From positions 1 to 21,386 of the forward strand of contig CAZQVG010000005.1 of assembly GCA_964596705.1 (NCBI GenBank): a stretch of 21,386 nt of DNA, written 5' to 3'. Source of the DNA: JABJPM01 sp964596705 (GTDB lineage Archaea; Nanobdellota; Nanobdellia; SCGC-AAA011-G17; PNOQ01). Numbering within the stretch: the first letter of the stretch is position 1; each line of letters opens with the position of its first letter. Shown here piece after piece: positions 1 through 7,356 of the stretch. The position numbers and the translations under genes are program-made. Under the pieces are notes generated by a model. That model was not told where the DNA came from. It searched no databases and saw only the letters and a program-made list of their open reading frames with translations.

Positions 1-1156
1 AATAATTATTCCTTCTTCCTTTCATAGAATAATCATTTTTAATTGTCATCTTTAAATAAGGCCTTTCTTCCTTTTCAATATTAAATTCCCTATAGACTTT
101 CATTAATCTAGAAAAACTATCATAATCATGATGGGACAAAATATTAACAACCACTCCAGTTTTGCCTGCCCTTGCAGTCCTGCCAATTCTATGCACATAA
201 TCCCCAGGTTCTTTTGGCATATCAAAATTATAAATATGTGTTACCCCTTCTATATGCAATCCTCGTGCTGCAACATCTGTACAAACTAGAACATTAAATT
301 GACCTTTATGAAACTGATCAATTGTTCTCAATCTTTTTACTTGAGTTAATCCTCCATGAATTGCAGCAGACCTTATACCTTTATCCTTGAGAATCTTCAC
401 TACAATATCTGTTTCTCTTCTTGTATTACAAAAGACCATAACTAAATCAGAATTTCCCCTCTGCAATAAATAAACTAACAATTCTTTTTTTAGTTTTGAA
501 GGAACATCATAATATGTTTGTTTTAGTTTACTAGGATCAACCATCTTTGTAGCGCTCACGGTTTCTGGATCATCCATGTATTTTTTTGCAATTTGTTTTG
601 TTGGTCCATATATAGTTGCTGAAAAAAGTAAAGTTTGCCTTCTCTCTGGACATGATTTAATAATTTTTTCAACATCTTCAATAAAACCCATCTCAACCAT
701 TCTATCTGCTTCATCTAATACTAAAATTTTAACTTTAGAAGTTTTGATTGTTCTCCTATGTAAATGATCTAGTAGTCTTCCAGGTGTCGCAATTACAACT
801 TCTGATTTTCTTAGGTCTTTAATCTGTGGAATAATTGAAACTCCACCATAAATTGCTAAAATTTTAATTGACTTTCCGTAAGAAATTTTAATCATTTCTT
901 CTTTTACTTGTTCAGCTAATTCTCTAGTTGGCACCAAAACAATTGCTTGAACGCCTCCTTTTGGAATACATTTTTCAATAATTCCTGCACCAAAAGCTAA
1001 GGTTTTTCCGCTGCCTGTAGCAGACTCTCCTATAACATCTTTCCCTTTTAAGATCAAAGGAATTGTTTCCCTTTGAATTTGTGTGGGTTCTTCAAAACCC
1101 AACCTATTGATGGATTCCATTAATTGTTTACTTAAATTAAGATTTTCAAATTTCAT
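1..1156 (-). CDS. DEAD-box ATP-dependent RNA helicase (3' end outside window)
   Basis: ATP-dependent RNA-unwinding enzyme, probably acting in ribosome assembly or RNA turnover. About 385 codons are visible and the frame is still open at base 1, so the C-terminus is missing. The motifs appear in the usual order: Q motif (GFEEPTQIQ), Walker A (ATGSGKT), PTRELA, TPGRLLDHL, DEAD, SAT, motif V ARGLHIEGV, then HRIGRTARAG. Motif V has His where many family members have Asp. The bacterial helicase RhlB shares this His, as I recall, so it need not mean loss of activity. The start ATG (1154-1156) is preceded by GAGGT at 1166-1170. The neighbouring gene on this strand lies 140 bp upstream, so it is probably transcribed alone. 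The family is certain; the exact subfamily is not. Confidence 0.95.
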   Translation of the reverse strand, partial: MKFENLNLSKQLMESINRLGFEEPTQIQRETIPLILKGKDVIGESATGSGKTLAFGAGIIEKCIPKGGVQAIVLVPTRELAEQVKEEMIKISYGKSIKILAIYGGVSIIPQIKDLRKSEVVIATPGRLLDHLHRRTIKTSKVKILVLDEADRMVEMGFIEDVEKIIKSCPERRQTLLFSATIYGPTKQIAKKYMDDPETVSATKMVDPSKLKQTYYDVPSKLKKELLVYLLQRGNSDLVMVFCNTRRETDIVVKILKDKGIRSAAIHGGLTQVKRLRTIDQFHKGQFNVLVCTDVAARGLHIEGVTHIYNFDMPKEPGDYVHRIGRTARAGKTGVVVNILSHHDYDSFSRLMKVYREFNIEKEERPYLKMTIKNDYSMKGRRNNY

Positions 1157-1165
1157 ATTTAATTT

Positions 1166-1170
1166 ACCTC
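1166..1170 (-). promoter_or_regulatory. Ribosome binding site of the DEAD-box helicase
   Basis: GAGGT on the minus strand, nine bases before the ATG at 1156. It supports that start. AT-rich TATA-like sequence lies just upstream (about 1171-1221), but I cannot pick one box with confidence. Confidence 0.6.
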
Positions 1171-1296
1171 GTATATATATGATTTAATAGAAAAAGCGAA
1201 AAGTATATGTCATTACTAATGCTCTCTCACTCATATTCTTTGTATAAAAGCTCACAAGTTAGGGTTTATAAAGGTTTGGATAAATAAAAAAATAAA

Positions 1297-1922
1297 TTAA
1301 GTGGCTAAAAATGCCCACCAAGGTTCTTTTACTTGTAAAACCTCTCCAGTATTTGCATCTATCTGTGTTTGAACTTCCATTCTTGTTCTAAACAATCCTA
1401 AAAGTTTAGACTCCTTTTGAGCCCGAACCTCATAAGCCAATCTGGATTGGTTTTCAACTCTAACTTCTTTAAGTTGAAGGCTGCAATTTTCACTACAATT
1501 CTTTAATCTTAATCTTTCCATTGCAGTTTGAGAAGCCATATCCGGCATGATTTTGACTTCAGATTCATTACCGTCGGATAATCTTGCATATAATCTTGTT
1601 CTATTTTGAACCATTTCTTGGGTTAAATTTAATGAACAATTAGCATAAACTCCTCCAACCTCCAACATATATTGGTTGTTCAATTGTTTATGAAGTCTTA
1701 TCATCTGGCCATTAAGTCCAGTATAATTGCCCATTTGAGCCATCATCCTTTGACCATGTCCAACCATGCCAGGTGTCCAATTATTTGCATCTAATCCTTG
1801 TCCAGTTCCTGTCCAGCTTCTTTAAGCTCAGGATTTGTTATGCCTGTTCCTGGCTCATGAATCCCTTGAGCAAAAGTAATAGGAATAATTAGAACCATTA
1901 AAATTAATAATATATTTTTCAT
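1297..1922 (-). pseudogene. Secreted, sequon-rich protein with C-terminal PWWAFLA motif, frameshifted
   Basis: The gene starts at ATG 1922 after a GGAGG site (1931-1935) and begins with a clear signal peptide (MKNILLILMV...TFAQG). This frame stops at TAG 1791-1793. The body of the protein continues in another frame, open from 1821 down to 1297. A single missing A near 1811-1812 would join the two parts through a Gly-Thr-Gly-Thr-Gly stretch. The body holds eight N-X-S/T sequons (NYT, NCS three times, NLT, NRT, NES, NQS), a feature of N-glycosylated archaeal surface proteins, and four or so cysteines. It ends VKEPWWAFLAT after a DANTGEV stretch. I recall this C-terminal pattern from small secreted proteins of DPANN archaea, but no function is known to me. 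It is either a recent pseudogene or an intact gene with a base-call error. Confidence 0.75.
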
Positions 1923-1928
1923 TTATTT

Positions 1929-1975
1929 CACCTCCATATATTAATTAAATCAAACAAAACTTATATTTAAATCTT
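1929..1975 (-). promoter_or_regulatory. Promoter and ribosome site of the secreted-protein gene
   Basis: A TATA-like TTTAAATATA lies at about 1962-1973 on the minus strand, and GGAGGTGA follows at 1929-1936, six or so bases before ATG 1922. The strong ribosome site fixes the start at the signal peptide rather than at the internal ATG 1767. Confidence 0.55.
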
Positions 1976-2039
1976 TTTCTAGCAGTATCAAATCTTTAAT
2001 CCCAAAAAACATATAAATTAAACAATTAAATTTTAATTA

Positions 2040-2513
2040 ATGAAACTTTCAATAAGAAAGGGATTTAGTTTTGGTTTAACATCAGGCATAATCACAACAC
2101 TTGGTTTAATTGTTGGACTAAATTCAGGGACTCATTCTAAACTGGTCGTACTTAGTGGGATTTTAGTTATTGCAGTAGCAGACGCACTTTCAGATGCATT
2201 AGGTATACACATGTCTGTAGAATCAGAAAACAAAAATTCAACAAGGTCTATATGGGAATCCACCCTCTCCACATTTATTTCAAAGTTTATCTTTGCAATG
2301 TCTTTTATAATCCCAATATTGCTCTTCCAATTATCTACTGCTGTTATAGTTAGCATAGTTTACGGTTTATCTTTGATATCAATATTTAGTTATTACCTTG
2401 CAAAAAAAGAGAAGGTTAACCCTGTTAATGTAATACTAGAACACCTAGTCATTACAATATTTGTCATAATAGCCACATATCTAATTGGTGCATGGGCTAG
2501 CACATTATATTAG
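2040..2513 (+). CDS. VIT1/CCC1-like integral membrane protein
   Basis: A 157-residue membrane protein with about five hydrophobic segments (near residues 10-29, 35-53, 77-97, 100-120 and 133-153). The N-terminal half resembles the VIT/CCC1 family of Fe2+/Mn2+ transporters: GLTSGIITTLGLIVGL, then ADALSDALGIHMSVESE with the acidic residues expected near the first helices. It is shorter than eukaryotic CCC1 (over 200 residues) and lacks an obvious cytoplasmic metal-binding domain, so it would have to work as an oligomer. A TATA-like ATATAAATT at 2011-2019 lies about 26 bp before the ATG, and there is no ribosome site, so the transcript is probably leaderless. Metal transport is inferred from family resemblance. 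The link to the nearby Fe-S operon is suggestive only. Confidence 0.7.
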   Translation: MKLSIRKGFSFGLTSGIITTLGLIVGLNSGTHSKLVVLSGILVIAVADALSDALGIHMSVESENKNSTRSIWESTLSTFISKFIFAMSFIIPILLFQLSTAVIVSIVYGLSLISIFSYYLAKKEKVNPVNVILEHLVITIFVIIATYLIGAWASTLY

Positions 2514-2549
2514 AAAATTATTTATACCTGCCTGTTCACCCAACATAAA

Positions 2550-2870
2550 ATGACCCCTGAAGAATTTGATAGGTATGTTGAGCAATACATCGAATATATA
2601 GATGGGCTTACTAGTTATAAACCCCAGAGACGGACATTAAATATATTTGCTTATTTATTTTCTAGACCAAAGATTCCAGAAGATCCGATATATTCAAATC
2701 CTAATCTTAAAGAGCATGAAAAAAGGGCTATATGCCTCGCTTCCGATTGGAAAAGAATAGAAGGAGATTTAGAAAGAGTAATCAAAGACCCAGGAGCATT
2801 GCCTTTAGCAAAAAGAATGATAAGCGAATCTTACGATTTATATAGAAAAGTTTGTACTACAGATGAGTAA
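2550..2870 (+). CDS. Hypothetical protein, small and mostly helical
   Basis: I do not recognise this 106-residue protein. It has no signal peptide or membrane segment and one cysteine (near the C-terminus). It is rich in charged residues and has several predicted amphipathic helices (residues about 3-20 and 55-100), which suggests a soluble cytoplasmic protein. It starts 36 bp after the VIT-like gene, with a TATA-like TTATTTATA near 2516-2524, about 30 bp before the ATG, so it has its own leaderless promoter. Codon use looks like its neighbours. Confidence 0.65.
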   Translation: MTPEEFDRYVEQYIEYIDGLTSYKPQRRTLNIFAYLFSRPKIPEDPIYSNPNLKEHEKRAICLASDWKRIEGDLERVIKDPGALPLAKRMISESYDLYRKVCTTDE

Positions 2871-2918
2871 TTACAAAACAAAACTTTTATAAACCCTTTA
2901 TTTTTCAAATTTTCTACA

Positions 2919-3569
2919 ATGAGTTTAGAAGATACATTAGTGGAATTATTTGAAATGCCGGAAGAAAAGGCTAGTTCTATAGCCCATTTAACTGAAAATA
3001 CATTTTATGATAATTTTCAGGATTTAGAAATCATAGTTGGTTCTGATGCAGCAATAGCATTAGTGAGAGAAGGAGAGGTAATACAATATATGGGAACTCC
3101 TAGATATAACGAATATATTGCTAAACTAAGACATGCAGTCGGTATGTATGGAGGTATACCAAGTCCTGCAGATTATCGATTATTTTTATCTATCGATTCA
3201 TTAGAAAATTACATAAATGGGGAATCAGAGCAAGGGTTGGATATATCAAGATTGAACCTGCCCAGTTACAAACTATTGCAACCAGACAATTCACAAGCAA
3301 TAAGATATCTAACTAAATTAATTGCAGATGGAGAATTAAAAGTTGATAAAAATGAACACTGGAATAAAGGGAACAATGCAGCAAGAGGTCCAAGAGGAGG
3401 GAATATCTTGATAAAAATAGCTGTTGAACTAAATGGAATTTTTAATGATTTAGGATTGCCTAGGCCCCATTATGATTTAAATCACGGACAGATAAAATTA
3501 ACAATATCTCAAGAAACACAAGAAATCTTGAGGCAAATAAAAGAAAAACTTAATGAATCCCAAGAATAA
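2919..3569 (+). CDS. Hypothetical protein, 216 residues
   Basis: No family recognised. It is a soluble protein with no cysteine, signal peptide or membrane helix. An acidic N-terminus (residues 1-30) is followed by a region that could be an alpha/beta fold (EIIVGSDAAIALVREGEVIQYMG, about 38-60). In the middle there is a Gly/Asn/Arg-rich loop (NKGNNAARGPRGGN, about 149-162), and the C-terminus is helical and charged. The loop looks like a nucleotide- or nucleic-acid-binding surface, but this is only an impression. A TATA-like TTTTATAAA at about 2884-2892 precedes the ATG by about 30 bp. It sits 48 bp after another unknown gene in the same direction. Confidence 0.65.
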   Translation: MSLEDTLVELFEMPEEKASSIAHLTENTFYDNFQDLEIIVGSDAAIALVREGEVIQYMGTPRYNEYIAKLRHAVGMYGGIPSPADYRLFLSIDSLENYINGESEQGLDISRLNLPSYKLLQPDNSQAIRYLTKLIADGELKVDKNEHWNKGNNAARGPRGGNILIKIAVELNGIFNDLGLPRPHYDLNHGQIKLTISQETQEILRQIKEKLNESQE

Positions 3570-3604
3570 AAACCTTTTAAAATAAATATTTTAACTCTAA
3601 AACT

Positions 3605-4546
3605 ATGGAATTTGTTAAAGATCTTAAATGGAAGCCTGGAATGAATGTTTCTGAATTAGTAGAATCTTTAGGAAAAGTTGGTTTTCAGAGCATAGAGCTA
3701 AAAAAAGCCCAGGAAAACATCATTAAGATGAAAAAAGATGGTGCTAAAATCTACCTCACATTCACTTCAAATATGGTAACTTCTGGACTAAGAGGTTTTT
3801 TTGCTCAATTAATCAAACTAGGTTTAGTAGATGTTATAGTAACAACTGTAGGCGGAATTGAAGAAGATATAATGAAAGCTCACGGAGAAGAATTTGTTAT
3901 TGGGGAATTTTCAGCAGACGACATAGAATTATACGAAAAAGGTGTAAATCGGGTTGGCAACTTATTCATAAGAAACGAAAGCTATGCTAAATTCGAAGAC
4001 TTAATGAACCCAATAATAAAAGAACTATATTCTAAAAAAAATAGATGGGCGCCATCTGAAATGTTTAAAGAAATTGGTTTAATGCTTAATGATGAAAATT
4101 CCATACTATATCAAGCAGCAAAAAAAGACGTTCCAATCTTTTGTCCTGCAATAACAGATGGAGCATTCGGTTTCCATTTATTCATGTTCCAGCAAAACAA
4201 TCAAAATTTTGTTGTTGATGTTGTCAAAGATTTCCAAAATATACTTTTCTCAACCTCTCAAGATGAGAAAAAAGGACTAATATCTTTGGGAGGAAGCATC
4301 TCAAAGCATCACGCAATATTGGCTTGCTTGTTGAATGGTGGATTAGATTATGCTGTTTATATGACCACTGCAAGATATTCCTCAGGTTCAATGTCTGGCG
4401 CAACAACAAATGAAGCAAAAAGCTGGGGAAAAATAAAAGATGATTCAGATGCTGTAACAGTGATTGGAGATGTTTCAATCACATTTCCGTTAGTTATGAT
4501 CTCTGTTTTAGAAGAATTAAAAAAAGAAAATTTATTGGAAAATTAA
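3605..4546 (+). CDS. Deoxyhypusine synthase-family protein with altered spermidine pocket
   Basis: Deoxyhypusine synthase moves the aminobutyl group of spermidine to a lysine of aIF5A. The 313-residue length fits archaeal members. Conserved parts are TSNMVTSGLRG (54-64), VTTVGGIEEDI (79-89), FCPAITDG (179-186), KHH (234-236) and SWGKI with the catalytic-type Lys276. Aligned without gaps to my memory of human DHS, His288, Glu323, Trp327, Lys329 and Asp342 are kept (H235, E270, W274, K276, D289). The spermidine-contacting Asp243 and Asp316 are replaced by F190 and M263, and Asp313 by S260. It may be a diverged DHS, or a paralogue with another substrate such as a homospermidine synthase-like enzyme. 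A TATA-like box near 3573-3584 predicts a leaderless transcript. The stop lies one base from the end of the converging broken gene. Confidence 0.85.
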   Translation: MEFVKDLKWKPGMNVSELVESLGKVGFQSIELKKAQENIIKMKKDGAKIYLTFTSNMVTSGLRGFFAQLIKLGLVDVIVTTVGGIEEDIMKAHGEEFVIGEFSADDIELYEKGVNRVGNLFIRNESYAKFEDLMNPIIKELYSKKNRWAPSEMFKEIGLMLNDENSILYQAAKKDVPIFCPAITDGAFGFHLFMFQQNNQNFVVDVVKDFQNILFSTSQDEKKGLISLGGSISKHHAILACLLNGGLDYAVYMTTARYSSGSMSGATTNEAKSWGKIKDDSDAVTVIGDVSITFPLVMISVLEELKKENLLEN

Positions 4547-4547
4547 A

Positions 4548-4822
4548 TTACTTCTTATTTTTCTTGTCGTCTTGATTATTTGCACCAAATTTATTGTAAA
4601 CTAATGCAAACAAATAAGCTCCTACAAATCCATCAATAAATCCTTCTATTAGTCCAATAAAACTGCCAGAAATCGTTACGTTGTACTATGGATAAATACT
4701 TTTCATGATATTAAGAAAATCTAAACCATATCCTGTAAAGTTTGAGATCAATGTAGTTAGGAACATAACTACTCCCCAGATGATTCCAGCAGCCAATCCA
4801 AATTTTTTGCTTTTATTGTCAT
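4548..4822 (-). pseudogene. Broken holin-like small membrane protein gene
   Basis: A perfect ribosome site AAAGGAGG (4831-4838) precedes ATG 4822, but the frame from it ends after 17 codons. One extra A in the A6 run read at 4803-4808 would open a frame with a hydrophobic segment (GLAAGIIWGVVMFLTTLI), then LNIMKSIYP, a TAG stop at 4686-4688, and then in the same frame YNVTISGSFIGLIEGFIDG, FVGAYLFALVYNK and a charged tail to TAA 4548. The SIYP...GSxIGLIxGFxDGFxG pattern matches the short two-helix proteins often labelled 'bacteriophage holin' in archaea, where Gly usually stands at the place of the TAG. Two lesions in about 90 codons argue for a true pseudogene. The name does not imply a phage function. 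Confidence 0.7.
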
Positions 4823-4885
4823 GAAAACCACCTCCTTTAATCAAGAAATTAGATTTTAATCTTTTTATAGTTTATGATCTAAATT

Positions 4886-5548
4886 TTATCCTAATTTTCC
4901 AACATCTTCAGGGAAATACTTCTCAACATAAAATCTTAATAATTGTTTAGCCTCTGGAATACAAGTTTTGTCCTTTATTCCGATCTTAGTTCTTTTTTGA
5001 AGCTCCTCAAATGTTCTAACACCTTCCAAAACAGCTTCCTCAATATCTTTATCTGTAATTTTTAATATCTTATCAATAATCTTAATATTGTCTTCCTTAA
5101 CTTTATCTAGCTGTCCTGTTTTTCTATAATAATCATTTACTGCAGCCCTAAATGCTTTATCTGCCAATACAGAACAATGGAACTTTCTCGAAGGCAAACC
5201 CCCCAATCTTTTAGAAATATCTTGCGGTTTTATTTCTAAAGCTTTCTCTATTTCCATGCCACCAGCTTCTGTAATCATAACAGAGAACATTGAGGTGGAT
5301 GCAATTGCCGAAGCACAACCAAATGTTTGCCATTTGCATTCTACAACTTTATTATCTCTAACTTTGATCCACATCTTCATCATATCCCCACAAGCAGGAC
5401 TACCCTCAATCCCAATTCCATCTGCTTTTTTACTATATTCTTCTGCTTCTTCTTTTGTTTTCAATAAATTCTTCGGATTAAAAAAATGTTCTTTTACTTC
5501 CTCACTATAAAACCATCCATTTCCGCCATGAGATTCAACATCATACAT
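4886..5548 (-). CDS. iscU: IscU/NifU-type Fe-S scaffold with degenerate BFD-like C-terminal domain
   Basis: Scaffold on which Fe-S clusters are built with sulfur from the adjacent cysteine desulfurase. Counting from ATG 5548, the three cluster ligands are C53 (SPACGD, followed by the usual Asp55), C78 (FGCASAIASTS) and C125 (FHCSVLA). Residues about 155-205 align with the BFD-like [2Fe-2S] domain of NifU (ITDKDIEEAVLEGVRTFEEL), but only one cysteine remains (C196): the CxC and the first Cys of the CxxC are gone. ATG 5548 is preferred over ATG 5557, because GGAGG at 5558-5562 is nine bases from the former and touches the latter. The start overlaps the end of the desulfurase gene by 8 bp, so the two are translationally coupled. 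Confidence 0.92.
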   Translation of the reverse strand: MYDVESHGGNGWFYSEEVKEHFFNPKNLLKTKEEAEEYSKKADGIGIEGSPACGDMMKMWIKVRDNKVVECKWQTFGCASAIASTSMFSVMITEAGGMEIEKALEIKPQDISKRLGGLPSRKFHCSVLADKAFRAAVNDYYRKTGQLDKVKEDNIKIIDKILKITDKDIEEAVLEGVRTFEELQKRTKIGIKDKTCIPEAKQLLRFYVEKYFPEDVGKLG

Positions 5549-6722
5549 TTTTAACATCCTCCATACTCAAATCAACCGGAGAAATCCCCCTTAATCTCTC
5601 AATAATACTCGGCAGAACTTCAATAACTTTATCAATATCTTCCTTAGTTGTATATTTGCTTAAACTAAATCTTATGCTTCCATGTGCAACTTCATAAGGT
5701 CTGCCAATACCTAGAATAACGTGACTTGGATCTAAAGATTTTGAAGTGCAAGCAGATCCAGAAGAAGCATATATTTTTTCATGGTCTAACATTAACAAAA
5801 TTGCCTCTCCTTCAACATTAAGAAAACTAACATTAACATTATTTGGCAATCTTTTTTCTCTATCTCCATTTAGAAGAGTATTTGGAATCTTCAACAAATT
5901 CTCTATAAAATAATCTCTTAATTTTTTCAACCTTCTACTATACTCTTCTTTATTTTTCTGTGCAATTTCTAAAGCTTTTGCAAAACCTACAATATTAGCA
6001 ATATTTTCAGTTCCACTTCTTAACCCAAATTCTTGTCCCCCACCATGCACAATAGGTTCTAATCTTAAACCAGATTTTTTATATAAACATCCAATTCCTT
6101 TTGGACCATAAATCTTACTCCCATTTAAACTCATCATATCAACATTCAGTTTTTCAACATCTAAAATCTCAGAATTCCCTGCTTGACATGCATCAACATG
6201 AAATACAATATTATGTTTTTTTGCAACCTCTCCTATTTCTTTTATTGGCTGTATAGTTCCAACCTCATTATTTGCATACATTACACTAATTAATATTGTA
6301 TCTTCATTTATTGCTTCTTCAATTTTTTTTACATCAACAATTCCGTTCTCTTCAACTTTAATATAACTAACCTTGAATCCTTGTTTTTCTAAATAACCTA
6401 AACTATCTAAAACAGCATGATGCTCTATGTTTGTTGTTATTATATGATTTCCTTTTGATTTATTTTTTAGTGCATACCCTTTCAATGCCAAGTTTATACT
6501 TTCAGTACCAGATCCAGTGAATATTATCTCTTCTAGTTTAGCATTCAAAATATTGGCAACTTTCTCTCTTGCTTCCTTCAATGCAATTCCAGCTTTCAAA
6601 CCTGGGGTATGCATGCTCCCAGCATTTCCATAGTCCTTACTAAAATAATCTTGCATTACTTCAAATACTTCTTGGTCTACAGGAGTAGAAGCAGAAGCAT
6701 CCAGATATATTTCTTTATTCAT
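5541..6722 (-). CDS. iscS: Cysteine desulfurase (IscS/NifS family)
   Basis: PLP enzyme that takes sulfur from cysteine as a persulfide and passes it to the scaffold encoded just downstream. From ATG 6722 it has 393 residues, the normal length. Visible motifs are GSGTESINLA (PLP phosphate), HHAV (H102), HVDACQ (D177), the PLP lysine K203 in SLNGSKIYGPKG and the mobile catalytic loop SSGSACTS (C325). The residue before K203 is Ser where IscS has His, a variant I recall in other DPANN and CPR enzymes. ATG 6722 is preferred to ATG 6737 because the family starts with a short lead-in to YLDxxxSTPV. Neither ATG has a ribosome site, so translation is probably coupled to the overlapping upstream gene. 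Confidence 0.95.
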   Translation of the reverse strand: MNKEIYLDASASTPVDQEVFEVMQDYFSKDYGNAGSMHTPGLKAGIALKEAREKVANILNAKLEEIIFTGSGTESINLALKGYALKNKSKGNHIITTNIEHHAVLDSLGYLEKQGFKVSYIKVEENGIVDVKKIEEAINEDTILISVMYANNEVGTIQPIKEIGEVAKKHNIVFHVDACQAGNSEILDVEKLNVDMMSLNGSKIYGPKGIGCLYKKSGLRLEPIVHGGGQEFGLRSGTENIANIVGFAKALEIAQKNKEEYSRRLKKLRDYFIENLLKIPNTLLNGDREKRLPNNVNVSFLNVEGEAILLMLDHEKIYASSGSACTSKSLDPSHVILGIGRPYEVAHGSIRFSLSKYTTKEDIDKVIEVLPSIIERLRGISPVDLSMEDVKNV

Positions 6723-6921
6723 CTTTAGCAATTTCATTTAACTTTTTTACAATCTCGTCTATTTCTTTCTCAGATTTTCCATGCACTCTTAATCCTTGTT
6801 CTATCGTCTCCATATTGGCTGCAAAACATCCAACACAATGAAACCCAATTCCAATTAAATATTCTGCAGTCCTTGGATATTTCATTATACATTCAGCAAT
6901 TATTGTTTGCCTGGTTATCAT
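6715..6921 (-). CDS. DUF1858 redox-disulfide domain protein
   Basis: A 68-residue protein made of one DUF1858 domain (the domain found with hybrid-cluster proteins). The pattern ITRQTII...KYPRTAEYLIGIGFHCVGC...ETIEQGLRVHGKSEKEIDEIVKKLN is full length. C29 and C32 form the CxxC that gives the domain its predicted thiol/disulfide role. It overlaps the regulator gene upstream by ATGA (6918-6921) and the desulfurase downstream by 8 bp, so it belongs to the Fe-S operon. It may reduce disulfides or persulfides for the desulfurase, or bind metal. That role is inferred from context; the family function is not established to my knowledge. Confidence 0.9.
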   Translation of the reverse strand: MITRQTIIAECIMKYPRTAEYLIGIGFHCVGCFAANMETIEQGLRVHGKSEKEIDEIVKKLNEIAKDE

Positions 6922-7271
6922 TTTTCAAAGCAAAAATTACAGTTTTTTGGAACACAATCATGCTGTTTATGAATCTTGCAAATATCTTTTGTTTCTCTCA
7001 CTAACTTTGTTATCTTGAATATTTCTTTTTGTGCACTAAACCTGTCTTTTTTTATTTTCTCTGAAGATTTTCTTATCTCTCTTTTCACCTTATCACTTAA
7101 CACACTTTTTCCCCGTTTCTCTTTCATATACTGCGATATTGCGGCAGGCGTTATATTCAGTATGTTTGCCACTTCTTTCTGTTTGAAATCAGAGACTAGT
7201 AAAATCGCTAATTCTTTCCTTATTGTTGGCAACACATACCTGACCTCTATCTCTTGTGGCATTAATTTCAT
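6918..7271 (-). CDS. XRE-type HTH regulator with four-cysteine tail, likely Fe-S operon regulator
   Basis: From ATG 7271 this is a 117-residue transcription factor. Residues about 30-54 form a helix-turn-helix (KQKEVANILNITPAAISQYM) followed by KRG, as in the archaeal COG2522-type regulators, and the lead-in PQEIEVRYVLPTIRKELA also fits. A charged helical linker leads to the C-terminal tail with C98, C106, C111 and C114, spaced C-X7-C-X4-C-X2-C, plus nearby His residues. This is a good metal or Fe-S ligand set. The frame stays open upstream to 7337, but that part reads through the promoter, so I reject it. A TATA-like TTTAAATT at about 7290-7297 suggests a leaderless start at 7271. It is the first gene of the Fe-S operon. 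Confidence 0.88.
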   Translation of the reverse strand: MKLMPQEIEVRYVLPTIRKELAILLVSDFKQKEVANILNITPAAISQYMKEKRGKSVLSDKVKREIRKSSEKIKKDRFSAQKEIFKITKLVRETKDICKIHKQHDCVPKNCNFCFEK

Positions 7272-7278
7272 AGAAATG

Positions 7279-7292
7279 TTAACAATAGTTAA
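7279..7292. promoter_or_regulatory. Possible operator of the Fe-S operon regulator
   Basis: Inverted repeat TTAAC-AATA-GTTAA between the start codon at 7271 and the TATA-like box near 7290-7297, touching the latter. This is where an autorepressor would bind. The arms are only 5 bp and AT-rich, so chance is a real possibility. Confidence 0.35.
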
Positions 7293-7313
7293 TTTAAAAA
7301 GCTTTTGGATAAC

Positions 7314-7350
7314 TTTAAATAAACCAAAAAACAACAAATAATCGGAGGTG
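7314..7350 (+). promoter_or_regulatory. Promoter and ribosome site of the PEBP-like gene
   Basis: A TATA-like CTTTAAATAA at about 7313-7322 and GGAGGTG at 7344-7350. The ribosome site lies eight bases before TTG 7357 and so selects that TTG. The GTG at 7348 is part of the ribosome site itself. Confidence 0.6.
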
Positions 7351-7356
7351 ATAATC

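Noticed and set aside
6976..7341. 121-codon plus-strand open frame
   Set aside because: Antisense to the HTH regulator; it would also run through the divergent promoter region.
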